13,169 bases of DNA from an uncultured bacterium. Its GTDB lineage: Bacteria; CSSED10-310; CALFER01. The DNA is taken from assembly GCA_937951895.1 (NCBI GenBank), contig CALFER010000069.1, forward strand, positions 1-13,169, in the 5' to 3' direction. This document shows, in pieces, positions 5,725 to 13,169 of the stretch. The notes beneath the pieces were generated by a model, which saw nothing but the letters and a program-made list of their open reading frames with translations, made no database searches and was not told where the DNA came from. How positions within the stretch are numbered: the stretch's first letter is position 1; each line of letters starts with the position of its first letter. Position numbers and translations under genes: made by a program.

Positions 5725-7222
5725 GGCTGGACTTGAAGAACCGGGGTGTCCGGTGCAGGAGACGGGCGGCGGCGGGATGCTTCGAAAACACGGTTCCCAT
5801 CCAGCGCCTGAGATCGCGGCGACTCAGACCATCCCGGGTTTCGTAGCGGATCTGCCGGCTGCCCGGCCTGCCCGGGTCCGAAATGGTCACTTGATATACC
5901 TCGGGATTCCGCGCCAGATCAGCGCCGGCCGGCAACTGAAAAACGGACGCATTGATGAAATCGATCGGATGGCGTTCGAGAAAAGTGAGTGTCGCCTCGC
6001 AATCCTCAACGGTCTGCCCGGGCAATCCGAACATGAGATACACATAGGAACGGATTCCGAACTGCCTCAGATTCTTCAGAATCAACGGGAAATCAGCTGC
6101 ATCGGTATGCTTTCGCATTTGATCCAGCAGACGCTGAACGGGAGTTTCGAGTCCGAGTTGCAGCATCCGGCACCCGCCTCGCGCCAACGCCTCGACGAAC
6201 CCGGGATCGGTCAGGCGTTTTTCGGGACGCACGAATCCGTACCAGCCGCCTGCCACCTCACATGCGGCCAGGCGGGACAAAGCTCCGGGAGGAATGGCAT
6301 TGTCGGTGAAGTGAATGATCGGCTTTTCCACGGGAGTTGATTCACCGGTCGAGCGCGCCAACACCTCCTCCACCTGCGTCTCGCGATACTCCCGCCGGCT
6401 CTCGTCGCAAAAACTGCATCGTCCGTAATAACACCCGCGTGAAATCGTCAGGGGCAACACCGGTTGAGGAGTCAGATACTGCTCCCAATGAACGTCCCGG
6501 TAATCGGGCGCGTGATATGCAACCGACGAGTCAGGGAAACCCAGCAACCGAGGCAAGTCGGATTCGGCAGGCCCCCGGAAGACCTCGACAGCGGAATCGC
6601 GGAGCACAGTGATCGAATCGGGAGGCAGCGCGTCGAGATACGTGCCGCCGATGATCAGACGGATGTCCGGACGACAGGCCCGAAGCCACCCGATCATCGC
6701 CAGTGCACAGGGAAACTGAGTCCGAAAGATTGTGGATATGCCGATCAAGCCGGGGTTGAAAGCCGCAACCATCTCACCCAGGCTATCCTCGATGAAGTCA
6801 TGAAAATACGAGATTTCATGCGAAGCGATCGCATTGGAAACCGACTCGAATGAGAGATCCGGAAGCTGAGGAGACTCGAAGTCACCCGGAGTCAGATAGA
6901 CGCCGGATCGACGGGCATCCGCCGCCATGAGCCCCGCAAGAGACTCGACGGGGGAGCGATACTTCCCGATATCAGCGTAAGTCGAACGGTCCCGGAGATC
7001 CCGGATGATGTCGTGGCGACGGAGATACGCCCGGTGAAAGCGATGTTCGGAGCAATCCTGCGCGCGATCGATCATCCAATGAAGAAACGCCGCATTGGCA
7101 TCCCAGGCTCGCACGATACACCCACATTGTTCAAGTGACGCTTTAAGTATTGCGATGCCGATGGGGGGTTCGGTGCCGCGCAGGTGCGGTGGGAACAGGA
7201 GCAGGACACGGGGAGAGGGCAT
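5708..7222 (-). CDS. B12-binding-type radical SAM protein
   Basis: A 504-residue protein. Residues 1 to about 225 resemble the cobalamin-binding (Rossmann) domain of this class: VLLLFPPHLRGTEPPIGIAIL at the N-terminus, then GLIGIST and LIIGGTYLDALPP. I see no DxHxxG cobalamin-histidine motif. The radical SAM barrel (about 255-450) has ISRGCYYGRCSFCDE, in which Cys264, Cys269 and Cys272 give CX4CX2C instead of the usual CX3CX2C. Later family features are FTDNAIPP, QLGLET (355-360) and YVYLMFGLPGQT (393-404). I use ATG 7222, because its A is shared with the upstream stop (TGATG), a sign of translational coupling to the large transglutaminase-like gene; longer upstream readings are the antisense-like tail of that gene. 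The product is unknown. Coupling with the PP-loop gene suggests a joint modification reaction. Confidence 0.88.
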   Translation of the reverse strand: MPSPRVLLLFPPHLRGTEPPIGIAILKASLEQCGCIVRAWDANAAFLHWMIDRAQDCSEHRFHRAYLRRHDIIRDLRDRSTYADIGKYRSPVESLAGLMAADARRSGVYLTPGDFESPQLPDLSFESVSNAIASHEISYFHDFIEDSLGEMVAAFNPGLIGISTIFRTQFPCALAMIGWLRACRPDIRLIIGGTYLDALPPDSITVLRDSAVEVFRGPAESDLPRLLGFPDSSVAYHAPDYRDVHWEQYLTPQPVLPLTISRGCYYGRCSFCDESRREYRETQVEEVLARSTGESTPVEKPIIHFTDNAIPPGALSRLAACEVAGGWYGFVRPEKRLTDPGFVEALARGGCRMLQLGLETPVQRLLDQMRKHTDAADFPLILKNLRQFGIRSYVYLMFGLPGQTVEDCEATLTFLERHPIDFINASVFQLPAGADLARNPEVYQVTISDPGRPGSRQIRYETRDGLSRRDLRRWMGTVFSKHPAAARLLHRTPRFFKSSHAVFM

Positions 7223-10200
7223 CACTCTTCGGCCGCTTCTCCATCGGAATCCGCTTCGAGTTGCCCCGCCGTCGAGTCGGGCGGCGCGACATCGAAAAAG
7301 AGCGGCAGAGCGCCCTGCTGATAATACGAAACCACCGATCGAACCCATTCCGGAAACGCCTCGGGAGCGATCTCGTTTGTCTGCGGTCTGAACCTGAGTT
7401 CGATTGCGATCTCGTGTGCCTTCGGATCGTGAGTGATCTGTCGGGACCAGTTCAGTGTGGATATCGATGTCTGCGCGTCCGGGACCGTACCGCGGAATGT
7501 CCAGGATTTGGGATACTGAAAGCGGAACTGGACCGTTTCGTCCGCGAGAGACCGGCACAGGGCAGGGGTATGGCGCGGTTGATTGACCGTGAAAGCTTTC
7601 GCGTAATCCGCAGATGGGAACGATGGCAACTTGAGTGAAACCATGATGCGGGATTTCCCGAGATCCTTTGTTTCGAGAGTTCCGGCGGCTGCGAATTGAA
7701 CCGCGCAGGCACCCTTGGTTTCCGGCGCGAGTTCCGTGACGGCGGATTTTTTAATGGTCGGTTTCTTGAGATAATCGGCGGCTGTTTTCTTCATCCAGCT
7801 TCCCGCATCGTCGCGGATCGCCGTTGCCGCCGAACCGCCTGACGGATTACGAATCGTCGCATCGAGTGTGACACAGGAGGATTTCGCGGCGTCGATCCGG
7901 ATCACCGCCGAGCAGATCCGATCGTTCGGAAGGGGAGAGGCGATATCACGGAGGGCATGGGATTCCCGGTCGATCGTGAGAATCGTTTTGCCGGCCATCG
8001 ACGCCTCGTCCAGAATACCCTCGCCGGGATCCACGAAGCAGCTCCTCGCATCGAGCGTCACGAGTCCGAGCATTTCGGGAAACTGGGTCAGGCTCGGAAT
8101 TTTCCTCGCAATCGCGTCGGGATATCCCGCAAACACCAGTTGGAACCGACCGCCGGCTTTTTCGACAAGTGCGCGTAGCGCTTTGAGTTTATCCAGAGGA
8201 TGTCCGTATCCGGTCTCAAGGATGCGATCGATCGATCGGGTGTTCCAGTTGAATCGACGCGCATGCACCTCGATTGTCACGCACCGGTCGTTCAGATACT
8301 CAAACAGACCGGCAATCCGCTGCATCGGATCGGTGTGCAGGTCGATCAGCTCATCGAGATCGTCGTCCGGTTCCGGTGTTTCGCGAAAGGTCCCCTCAAA
8401 AAAGCTTTTCCGGAGAGGTTCGAGTCTTCCCGCCCAATCATCCTCTGCGAACGACGATACGACCAGTACGCGCTCATCTTTGCCGCGTTTTCTCATCGGT
8501 TCTTCTTGAACCGCATCGGGCTTTTCGAATGAGAACGCAACCACCCGGTTCCCCGCGTCCGTGCTCATGCGAGGTGTATCCGATCCGCCGAGCAACGCAT
8601 AGCTTCCCGATGCACCGGCAAATGTGACCTGAACATCATGCTGTCCTGTCGGAAACGCATCTGAAATCCGGATGACGTGATCGATGCCGGTCGACATCGG
8701 AGATGCCGATTCGCGCACGATCCGGAAATGAAGAAGATCACCGTATTCGACGCCAATCAGGGATGCGGAGGTATTGACAATCCTGCGATAGTCCGGTGCT
8801 CGGAGCACTTCTCCGGCCAGGGTCGAGTTGATTGCCGTCTGCGGTGCCGCGATCCGCTCACCGTCCGTCTTTTCAACATAACTTTCCTCGATCCGGATCG
8901 TTTGAAACTCGCCGTTGCTGACAAATGTCTGGTCGGCAAACTGATCGCGCCCCTGCTCGGTGAACGCGCGTGCATCCGTTTCATAGACTTCCGTCACGCT
9001 GCCATCCGACTGAGCCACCAGACGGGTCTCTTTCCGATCAATCCGAGCGGGGTATTCCGGAAGATTCCACGAGACGGCCGGTTTGGAACGAGTGACCGGG
9101 GACGCGGGATCCGCTGAAGATGAAGCGGGTTTGATAAAGACCATCGGGGTTGTTCGGATCTTCGTCAGCGCTTCGACCACCTCCAGCATCGCATCGATCT
9201 GATCCGGAGGCGTGATCCGCTTCATGACGCTGACATCCTGCCGGACGATGAGGCGGTCCTTCCGGGGAGACTCGACGGAGTAATCGAGTTTCAACGTCGG
9301 GCTGTCCAGTGTTGTTTTTTTCGGCAATTCGATCGGACTGCAACCGGACGGAAGCTGGATCGTTTCGGTGAATCGGATATGGCGTGTGCAGGAGAGTTCC
9401 AGCGATTGGGTCCGTTCGTCTGTTTCGACATCGGCATGCAGATAGTCGCTCTCGTATCGCTTCCCGAAAAACTGGCGCGACAGGAGCGGGACGAATGCCA
9501 GCGAATCGGTTGCGGGAACAGCGCTTTCAGGCACAGAAATCTCGAAGTGCAACGTCATCGGCGACGTGAAATCGCGGGGATCCGAGAAACTCCGGGAGTG
9601 GATCGTTGCATTGGGCGCAATGGCTTCGATCACGCGGCTGAGGAACATTCCGCGTGTTGTTTCCGGTGTCACCGTCAGAATATCGCGGAAACGTCCGTCC
9701 ATGTAGCCATCCGTCTTCACGTCGATGACCGAATGCATCGTGCCGTCCCGGTCGACGCTCGTGACGGCATCGACCTGCATCGGACTTTGTTCGGGAGGCG
9801 AGTAGGGAACCTGCATCAGGGGGCACCCTTCCGGCGCGCCGATCAGAACGGGTTGTTCCTGTTCGAGATAATTGAAGAGGGGGCGGTTTTGCGGTGCCCA
9901 GGTCGGGTCGAGAAACAGCCAGCCTGAAGCCTGTCGGACCGCCACGACACCATGATTGAATTTATCGTCGGCCGGCACGTCGAGCGTCGGTTCCATCGCG
10001 AGTGTCATGACGAAATAGGCATCGAATCCGGCCGCTCGCAGCATGCTGACCAGGATCGCAGCCTTGTCCTTGCACACACCCGCCCGTTCCCGGAAGATGT
10101 CGTCCGTCCGGTGAACCATATGGCCTTCCCCTTCGCCCATGTCCAGGCCGAGATAACGGATCTCTTCGGCAACCCAGTGGAGCAGTCGGGCCATCTTGTC

Positions 10201-11151
10201 CGTGTCGTCCTTCGCACCCGCGATGATCGATTCGACCTCACGCCGCATCTCATCACTGATCACGAACTGCGGTTCGTTATGCTCAAATGCCCACTGCGAT
10301 TTCATCTCCCAGGACGGATGACTGGCGACGGCCAGCTTGAGCGCGCTGATACTGAAGCCGGGCGAGAAGGGTTCTTCGGTGAAACCCGGACGGTTCTTCG
10401 CTGCAAAGCGATACAGAATCTCGTCCCCTGAGAATTTCAAACTGCACTCAATCGTTCCGTTCCCCGTCGCAAACTGCAGAGGCTTCGACCGGGGTCCCCG
10501 AAGATCATATGTTTTCTCGACAGTGGGAAACTCGTGATCAAAGTAGAGTGTATCCATGAAATAACCCGGTTGAGGCGGCACGTAATCACGATCCCAGGCG
10601 GGAGGTTCCGGAGGCGTTTCATCGGCCAGATACGCGAGATTCAAACCGCGACGTTCGATCCGATAATACAGCGCATCGCCGTTCTCGATCGCCGGCACCG
10701 GGCAGATCACGGCATCGAAATTCCAGTAAATCATCTCGGCGGGAGCCTTCACCGTAAAAACATCCGACATCGGCAGAACATCGATACGGGATGTGTCTTC
10801 ACGATAGATCCGCGCGTCGAGAAACCGGATGTGGGCCGTCCGGGGATTGAAGTCATAGCTCAACGCCCGGTACTGGGCCGCGGCGGATGCCTTCCGGAAG
10901 TGAATCAAAATCTCTTCGGTCGTGACGGCCGACCCATCGTCCTTGTAGGTTGTCCGGATACGGTCGAACAGTACGACCGCATCGGCATCTTCAAACACCT
11001 CCGCATGCTGATCGATCCAGTCCCGATTGGCCTGATCGAATTCCGATAACGCAACCTTTGTCGGGTCCGGTTTGTCGACTCCCAGTGCACCGGCAGGTTG
11101 AACGAGAACTGAAGCAGTCAGGATCACCAGACAGAAAAGCACATTTTTCAT
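7222..11151 (-). CDS. Secreted tandem DUF3857-transglutaminase-like protein
   Basis: A 1309-residue protein with a signal peptide (MKNVLFCLVI then a hydrophobic stretch, likely cleaved after the Ala-Gly-Ala near residue 22) and no lipobox. Module 1 has a DUF3857-like beta domain (about 55-270) and a transglutaminase-like domain (about 305-430) with an intact triad: RAGVCKDK (Cys360), FNHGVV (His400) and LFLDPTW (Asp415). A DUF3858-like region follows. Module 2 repeats DUF3857 (about 695-890) and a transglutaminase-like domain (about 935-1050), in which the Cys position reads Pro985, the His position Glu1026, and only Asp1041 is kept. The C-terminus is strongly acidic. I chose ATG 11151, preceded by GAGGG at 5 bases; ATGs at 11163 and 11181 are alternatives. 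It follows the acyltransferase by 84 bases and its stop overlaps the radical SAM start. It probably acts in the periplasm; the substrate is unknown. Confidence 0.9.
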   Translation of the reverse strand: MKNVLFCLVILTASVLVQPAGALGVDKPDPTKVALSEFDQANRDWIDQHAEVFEDADAVVLFDRIRTTYKDDGSAVTTEEILIHFRKASAAAQYRALSYDFNPRTAHIRFLDARIYREDTSRIDVLPMSDVFTVKAPAEMIYWNFDAVICPVPAIENGDALYYRIERRGLNLAYLADETPPEPPAWDRDYVPPQPGYFMDTLYFDHEFPTVEKTYDLRGPRSKPLQFATGNGTIECSLKFSGDEILYRFAAKNRPGFTEEPFSPGFSISALKLAVASHPSWEMKSQWAFEHNEPQFVISDEMRREVESIIAGAKDDTDKMARLLHWVAEEIRYLGLDMGEGEGHMVHRTDDIFRERAGVCKDKAAILVSMLRAAGFDAYFVMTLAMEPTLDVPADDKFNHGVVAVRQASGWLFLDPTWAPQNRPLFNYLEQEQPVLIGAPEGCPLMQVPYSPPEQSPMQVDAVTSVDRDGTMHSVIDVKTDGYMDGRFRDILTVTPETTRGMFLSRVIEAIAPNATIHSRSFSDPRDFTSPMTLHFEISVPESAVPATDSLAFVPLLSRQFFGKRYESDYLHADVETDERTQSLELSCTRHIRFTETIQLPSGCSPIELPKKTTLDSPTLKLDYSVESPRKDRLIVRQDVSVMKRITPPDQIDAMLEVVEALTKIRTTPMVFIKPASSSADPASPVTRSKPAVSWNLPEYPARIDRKETRLVAQSDGSVTEVYETDARAFTEQGRDQFADQTFVSNGEFQTIRIEESYVEKTDGERIAAPQTAINSTLAGEVLRAPDYRRIVNTSASLIGVEYGDLLHFRIVRESASPMSTGIDHVIRISDAFPTGQHDVQVTFAGASGSYALLGGSDTPRMSTDAGNRVVAFSFEKPDAVQEEPMRKRGKDERVLVVSSFAEDDWAGRLEPLRKSFFEGTFRETPEPDDDLDELIDLHTDPMQRIAGLFEYLNDRCVTIEVHARRFNWNTRSIDRILETGYGHPLDKLKALRALVEKAGGRFQLVFAGYPDAIARKIPSLTQFPEMLGLVTLDARSCFVDPGEGILDEASMAGKTILTIDRESHALRDIASPLPNDRICSAVIRIDAAKSSCVTLDATIRNPSGGSAATAIRDDAGSWMKKTAADYLKKPTIKKSAVTELAPETKGACAVQFAAAGTLETKDLGKSRIMVSLKLPSFPSADYAKAFTVNQPRHTPALCRSLADETVQFRFQYPKSWTFRGTVPDAQTSISTLNWSRQITHDPKAHEIAIELRFRPQTNEIAPEAFPEWVRSVVSYYQQGALPLFFDVAPPDSTAGQLEADSDGEAAEE

Positions 11152-11235
11152 AACAACCCTCATTTCATCGAATTGGAACAATGCTCGGGAAACAGTCTTC
11201 GGATGATCGTCATTGTGGGAACGAATGCCGGAAAA

Positions 11236-12276
11236 CTAGAAGAGGATTGTCTGCAATTTCATACGAACAATCAAGCGATGGATAAGAATCGAGGCGAAGA
11301 AGGCGAGAATTCCCGCCAGGGGGAAAAAAAGTGCATGCGTCCACTCGAGACGGGAAATGAACAGCAAACCGAAGGAGCGCAACAGGAGAGGGTCATGCAG
11401 AATGTAAATCGGCCATGTCAGTTTGCCGGTCTGAACCAGACAACGAGGGATCCGGGTTTGGAAAATGTGGAAGGATGAAACCAGCAACCCGAGAATTGTG
11501 ATGGCGAGCACCGCATCGGTTTGGACCATTCGAACGGGGGCATGCGTTTGATGCTTGATGAACGCAACAATCAACGTGGTCCCCGCACTCAATCCGAATA
11601 CAAAGTGCATCCAATCCGATATCCCGGGGTGATTCCGAAACCGGCACGCCATCGCGCCGAATTCATAGAACAGAATGAATTTGGGATAATCGTAGGGATG
11701 CTGGAGATCCAGATACCAGCTGATCCCGTAAAACGCACTCGAAAACAGAAGCGGTGTCGCATTTCTCAGGGGAAGTTTGACAATCAGAGGATAGAGCAGA
11801 TTCACGAGGAACAGCATCGGAAGAAACCAGAACTGATAGGCCGGATTTCCGCTGCCGGTGAGCATATTGAGGATGTGTCGGCGGGAAGGGAAAGGAAATC
11901 CCGTGAATATCGGGTTCCAGTCCTTCAGATTCGGTTCGGTGAGCACGCAGAGATAATAGTAGAAAACCGTCCACAGCAGGAATGGAACCGCCATCCGTTT
12001 GATCCGTGATCGTGCATAGGCGACATATCCGCGATCCGGGTGCTTCTCGTACGACATCTGATATCGGAACCCGGCCGCAAAGACAAAGACCGGAACAGAA
12101 TGACGCAGAATCAGATCCGCGAGACGTGCCCAGGATGGCAAATCGAGAAAATACGGTGACATGCTCTGAAGAACGAAGAAATTGGCGAGCGAATGCACGA
12201 GAACCGTACGGATTGACGCCAATCCCGAAAGCGCATCGATGTAGTTGATCCGAGAGGAATCCTGAGTTTTTGTCAT
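11236..12276 (-). CDS. Acyltransferase family 3 membrane protein
   Basis: A 346-residue integral membrane protein of the OafA/WecH/NodX-type acyltransferase 3 family, which O-acylates carbohydrates or other cell-surface molecules. The N-terminus reads YIDALSGLASIRTVLVHS, which matches the family's opening motif with the conserved His (His28) in the first membrane helix. About ten hydrophobic segments follow, including SVPVFVFAAGF and YQFWFLPMLFLVNLLYPLI (the FWFLP pattern is typical). The length is normal for the stand-alone domain. The ATG at 12276 overlaps the end of the deacetylase gene by 4 bases (ATGA), so the two are translationally coupled. The acyl donor and acceptor are not readable. 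There is no periplasmic SGNH domain. Confidence 0.9.
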   Translation of the reverse strand: MTKTQDSSRINYIDALSGLASIRTVLVHSLANFFVLQSMSPYFLDLPSWARLADLILRHSVPVFVFAAGFRYQMSYEKHPDRGYVAYARSRIKRMAVPFLLWTVFYYYLCVLTEPNLKDWNPIFTGFPFPSRRHILNMLTGSGNPAYQFWFLPMLFLVNLLYPLIVKLPLRNATPLLFSSAFYGISWYLDLQHPYDYPKFILFYEFGAMACRFRNHPGISDWMHFVFGLSAGTTLIVAFIKHQTHAPVRMVQTDAVLAITILGLLVSSFHIFQTRIPRCLVQTGKLTWPIYILHDPLLLRSFGLLFISRLEWTHALFFPLAGILAFFASILIHRLIVRMKLQTILF

Positions 12277-13123
12277 TCCGTCGGAATTGCCCGAACTGTG
12301 TCGACGACCCCGGTACGCATGTCCTGCACGATCACACGATCGATGCGAACACGATCCCGGACAGGTTCATTTTCCGCATCGCGGTAAGCTGCATCCCTGC
12401 AATCCGGACAGCCGTCGAAGGGGATCACGTGAATTCTTGAGAAGAACTCACGTCGGGAGAGCAGCGTGGCCTGAGAATGGATCGTCAGTTTTCCCGAGCA
12501 ATTCTGGCACGAATTATAGCGCTCGATTCGGTGATCGTAAAGATTGGGTTGATCGTATAGAATCACACTGCGTGATTCGGAATCGGAGTGCATCCCGGGG
12601 GCAGGATCGGGGCGACTGATTGGGGGAGATGCTGCGAAAAACCGGATAAGCTGCTCGATCCGGGCTTGAATCTTTGGATTACCGGAACCGTGAAGCCCCT
12701 CCAGACCCGGTTCGACCAGCGTGTCGGTCTCGATACTGCACAGCGCTGACAGAATCCCGAGATGCGCATAGGGTAATCCCCCGTCACAGCTGTATCCTCC
12801 CTCGAGAACGACCAGATCGGGCTTGATGCGCCGGGTAATTTCCGCATATCCCCCCGCCGTCAGGCAGAGCCCGGCAAGTGGATCGCTGAAATGACCATCC
12901 TGTCCGGCGGAGTTCAAAACGAGTTCCGGTTTGAAAGACTCTACGGCAGGCACAACGATCTCATTGACCAACCGCAACACCTCATCATCACCGGTTCCGG
13001 GAAGCAGGGGCAGGTTGATTTTGGTCGATCGAGCCGCCGGTCCGCCTGTTTCTTCCTGAAATCCGGTGCCGGGGTAGAGCGTTCGTCCATCCTGATGGAT
13101 CGAAATGAACAGGAGATCCGGAT
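12273..13123 (-). CDS. Histone-deacetylase-fold protein with double CxxC tail, 5' truncated
   Basis: The last about 282 residues of a zinc-dependent deacetylase of the HDAC/AcuC/acetylpolyamine amidohydrolase superfamily. Motifs seen are SIHQDGRTLYPGTGFQEETGG, NLPLLPGTGDDEV, NSAGQDGHFSDPLAG (its Asp is a zinc ligand) and VVLEGGYS, which holds the catalytic Tyr. The N-terminal part with the catalytic His pair lies off the contig. From about 12690 down to 12273 there is an extension unlike standard HDACs, with CQNC (codons near 12509-12498) and CPDC (near 12410-12399), spaced like a small zinc-binding element. The reading frame continues beyond 13123 only into adapter sequence. The stop overlaps the acyltransferase start by 4 bases. 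The acetylated substrate could be a protein, polyamine or small molecule. Confidence 0.88.
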
Positions 13124-13169
13124 AGATCGGAAGAGCACACGTCTGAACTCCAGTCACGAGTGGATATCT
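13124..13169 (+). other. Illumina TruSeq adapter and index contamination
   Basis: The contig end begins AGATCGGAAGAGCACACGTC (13124-13143) and continues as the standard TruSeq read-1 adapter to position 13157. GAGTGGAT (13158-13165) follows, matching TruSeq index 23, and then ATCT, the start of the next adapter segment. This is not genomic. On the minus strand it would add the well-known artefact peptide TGVQTCALPI to the deacetylase protein. Confidence 0.98.

Noticed and set aside
7223..7558. N-terminal extension of the radical SAM protein
   Set aside because: The added residues come from the reverse-frame overlap with the transglutaminase-like gene and lack family character. The TGATG junction at 7222 gives a natural coupled start.
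1..13123. CRISPR array, tRNA, rRNA, insertion sequence or phage genes
   Set aside because: I saw no regularly spaced repeats, no tRNA-like cloverleaf, no transposase or integrase motifs and no terminal repeats.
13124..13157. N-terminal residues of the deacetylase with a GTG start at 13157
   Set aside because: These bases are sequencing adapter, so the gene is 5' truncated.

Overview
This GC-rich, gene-dense window looks like a metagenome or draft contig from an anaerobic, selenocysteine-using bacterium. The evidence for selenocysteine use is an in-frame UGA followed by a bacterial SECIS-type hairpin in selD, with yedF next to it. I cannot name the phylum. The last 46 bases are Illumina TruSeq adapter plus index sequence, so genuine sequence ends near 13123.

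Region 1 (1-333) holds no gene I can support. It contains a strong 26-base palindrome (277-302) just past the end of a LysR-type regulator gene. Region 2 (334-3833) is a selenium block. A LysR regulator (minus strand) is divergent from yedF and selD (plus strand). The short regulatory region between them has plausible back-to-back promoters and a LysR-like inverted repeat. SelD reads through TGA at 1997-1999, which gives a 346-residue selenoprotein with Sec at the catalytic position. A TauE/SafE-type transporter gene converges on selD.

Region 3 (3942-5045) is a DHH/DHHA1 phosphoesterase of the oligoribonuclease/pAp-phosphatase type. Its 3' end overlaps tail-to-tail by 71 bases with the last gene of the next block.

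Region 4 (13123 down to 4975, all minus strand) looks like one operon. In order of transcription it encodes: a histone-deacetylase-fold protein with a C-terminal double CxxC extension (5' end cut off by the contig end); a membrane acyltransferase 3; a secreted protein of 1309 residues with two DUF3857-transglutaminase modules, the second apparently catalytically dead; a B12-binding-type radical SAM protein; and a TtcA/TilS-like PP-loop protein with Cys motifs. Junctions are a 4-base overlap, an 84-base gap, a 1-base overlap and a 17-base overlap, which suggests translational coupling. This five-gene set is not a pathway I recognise. A deacetylase paired with an acyltransferase, and a radical SAM enzyme paired with an Fe-S/PP-loop thiolase-like protein, suggest a modification system, but that is inference.
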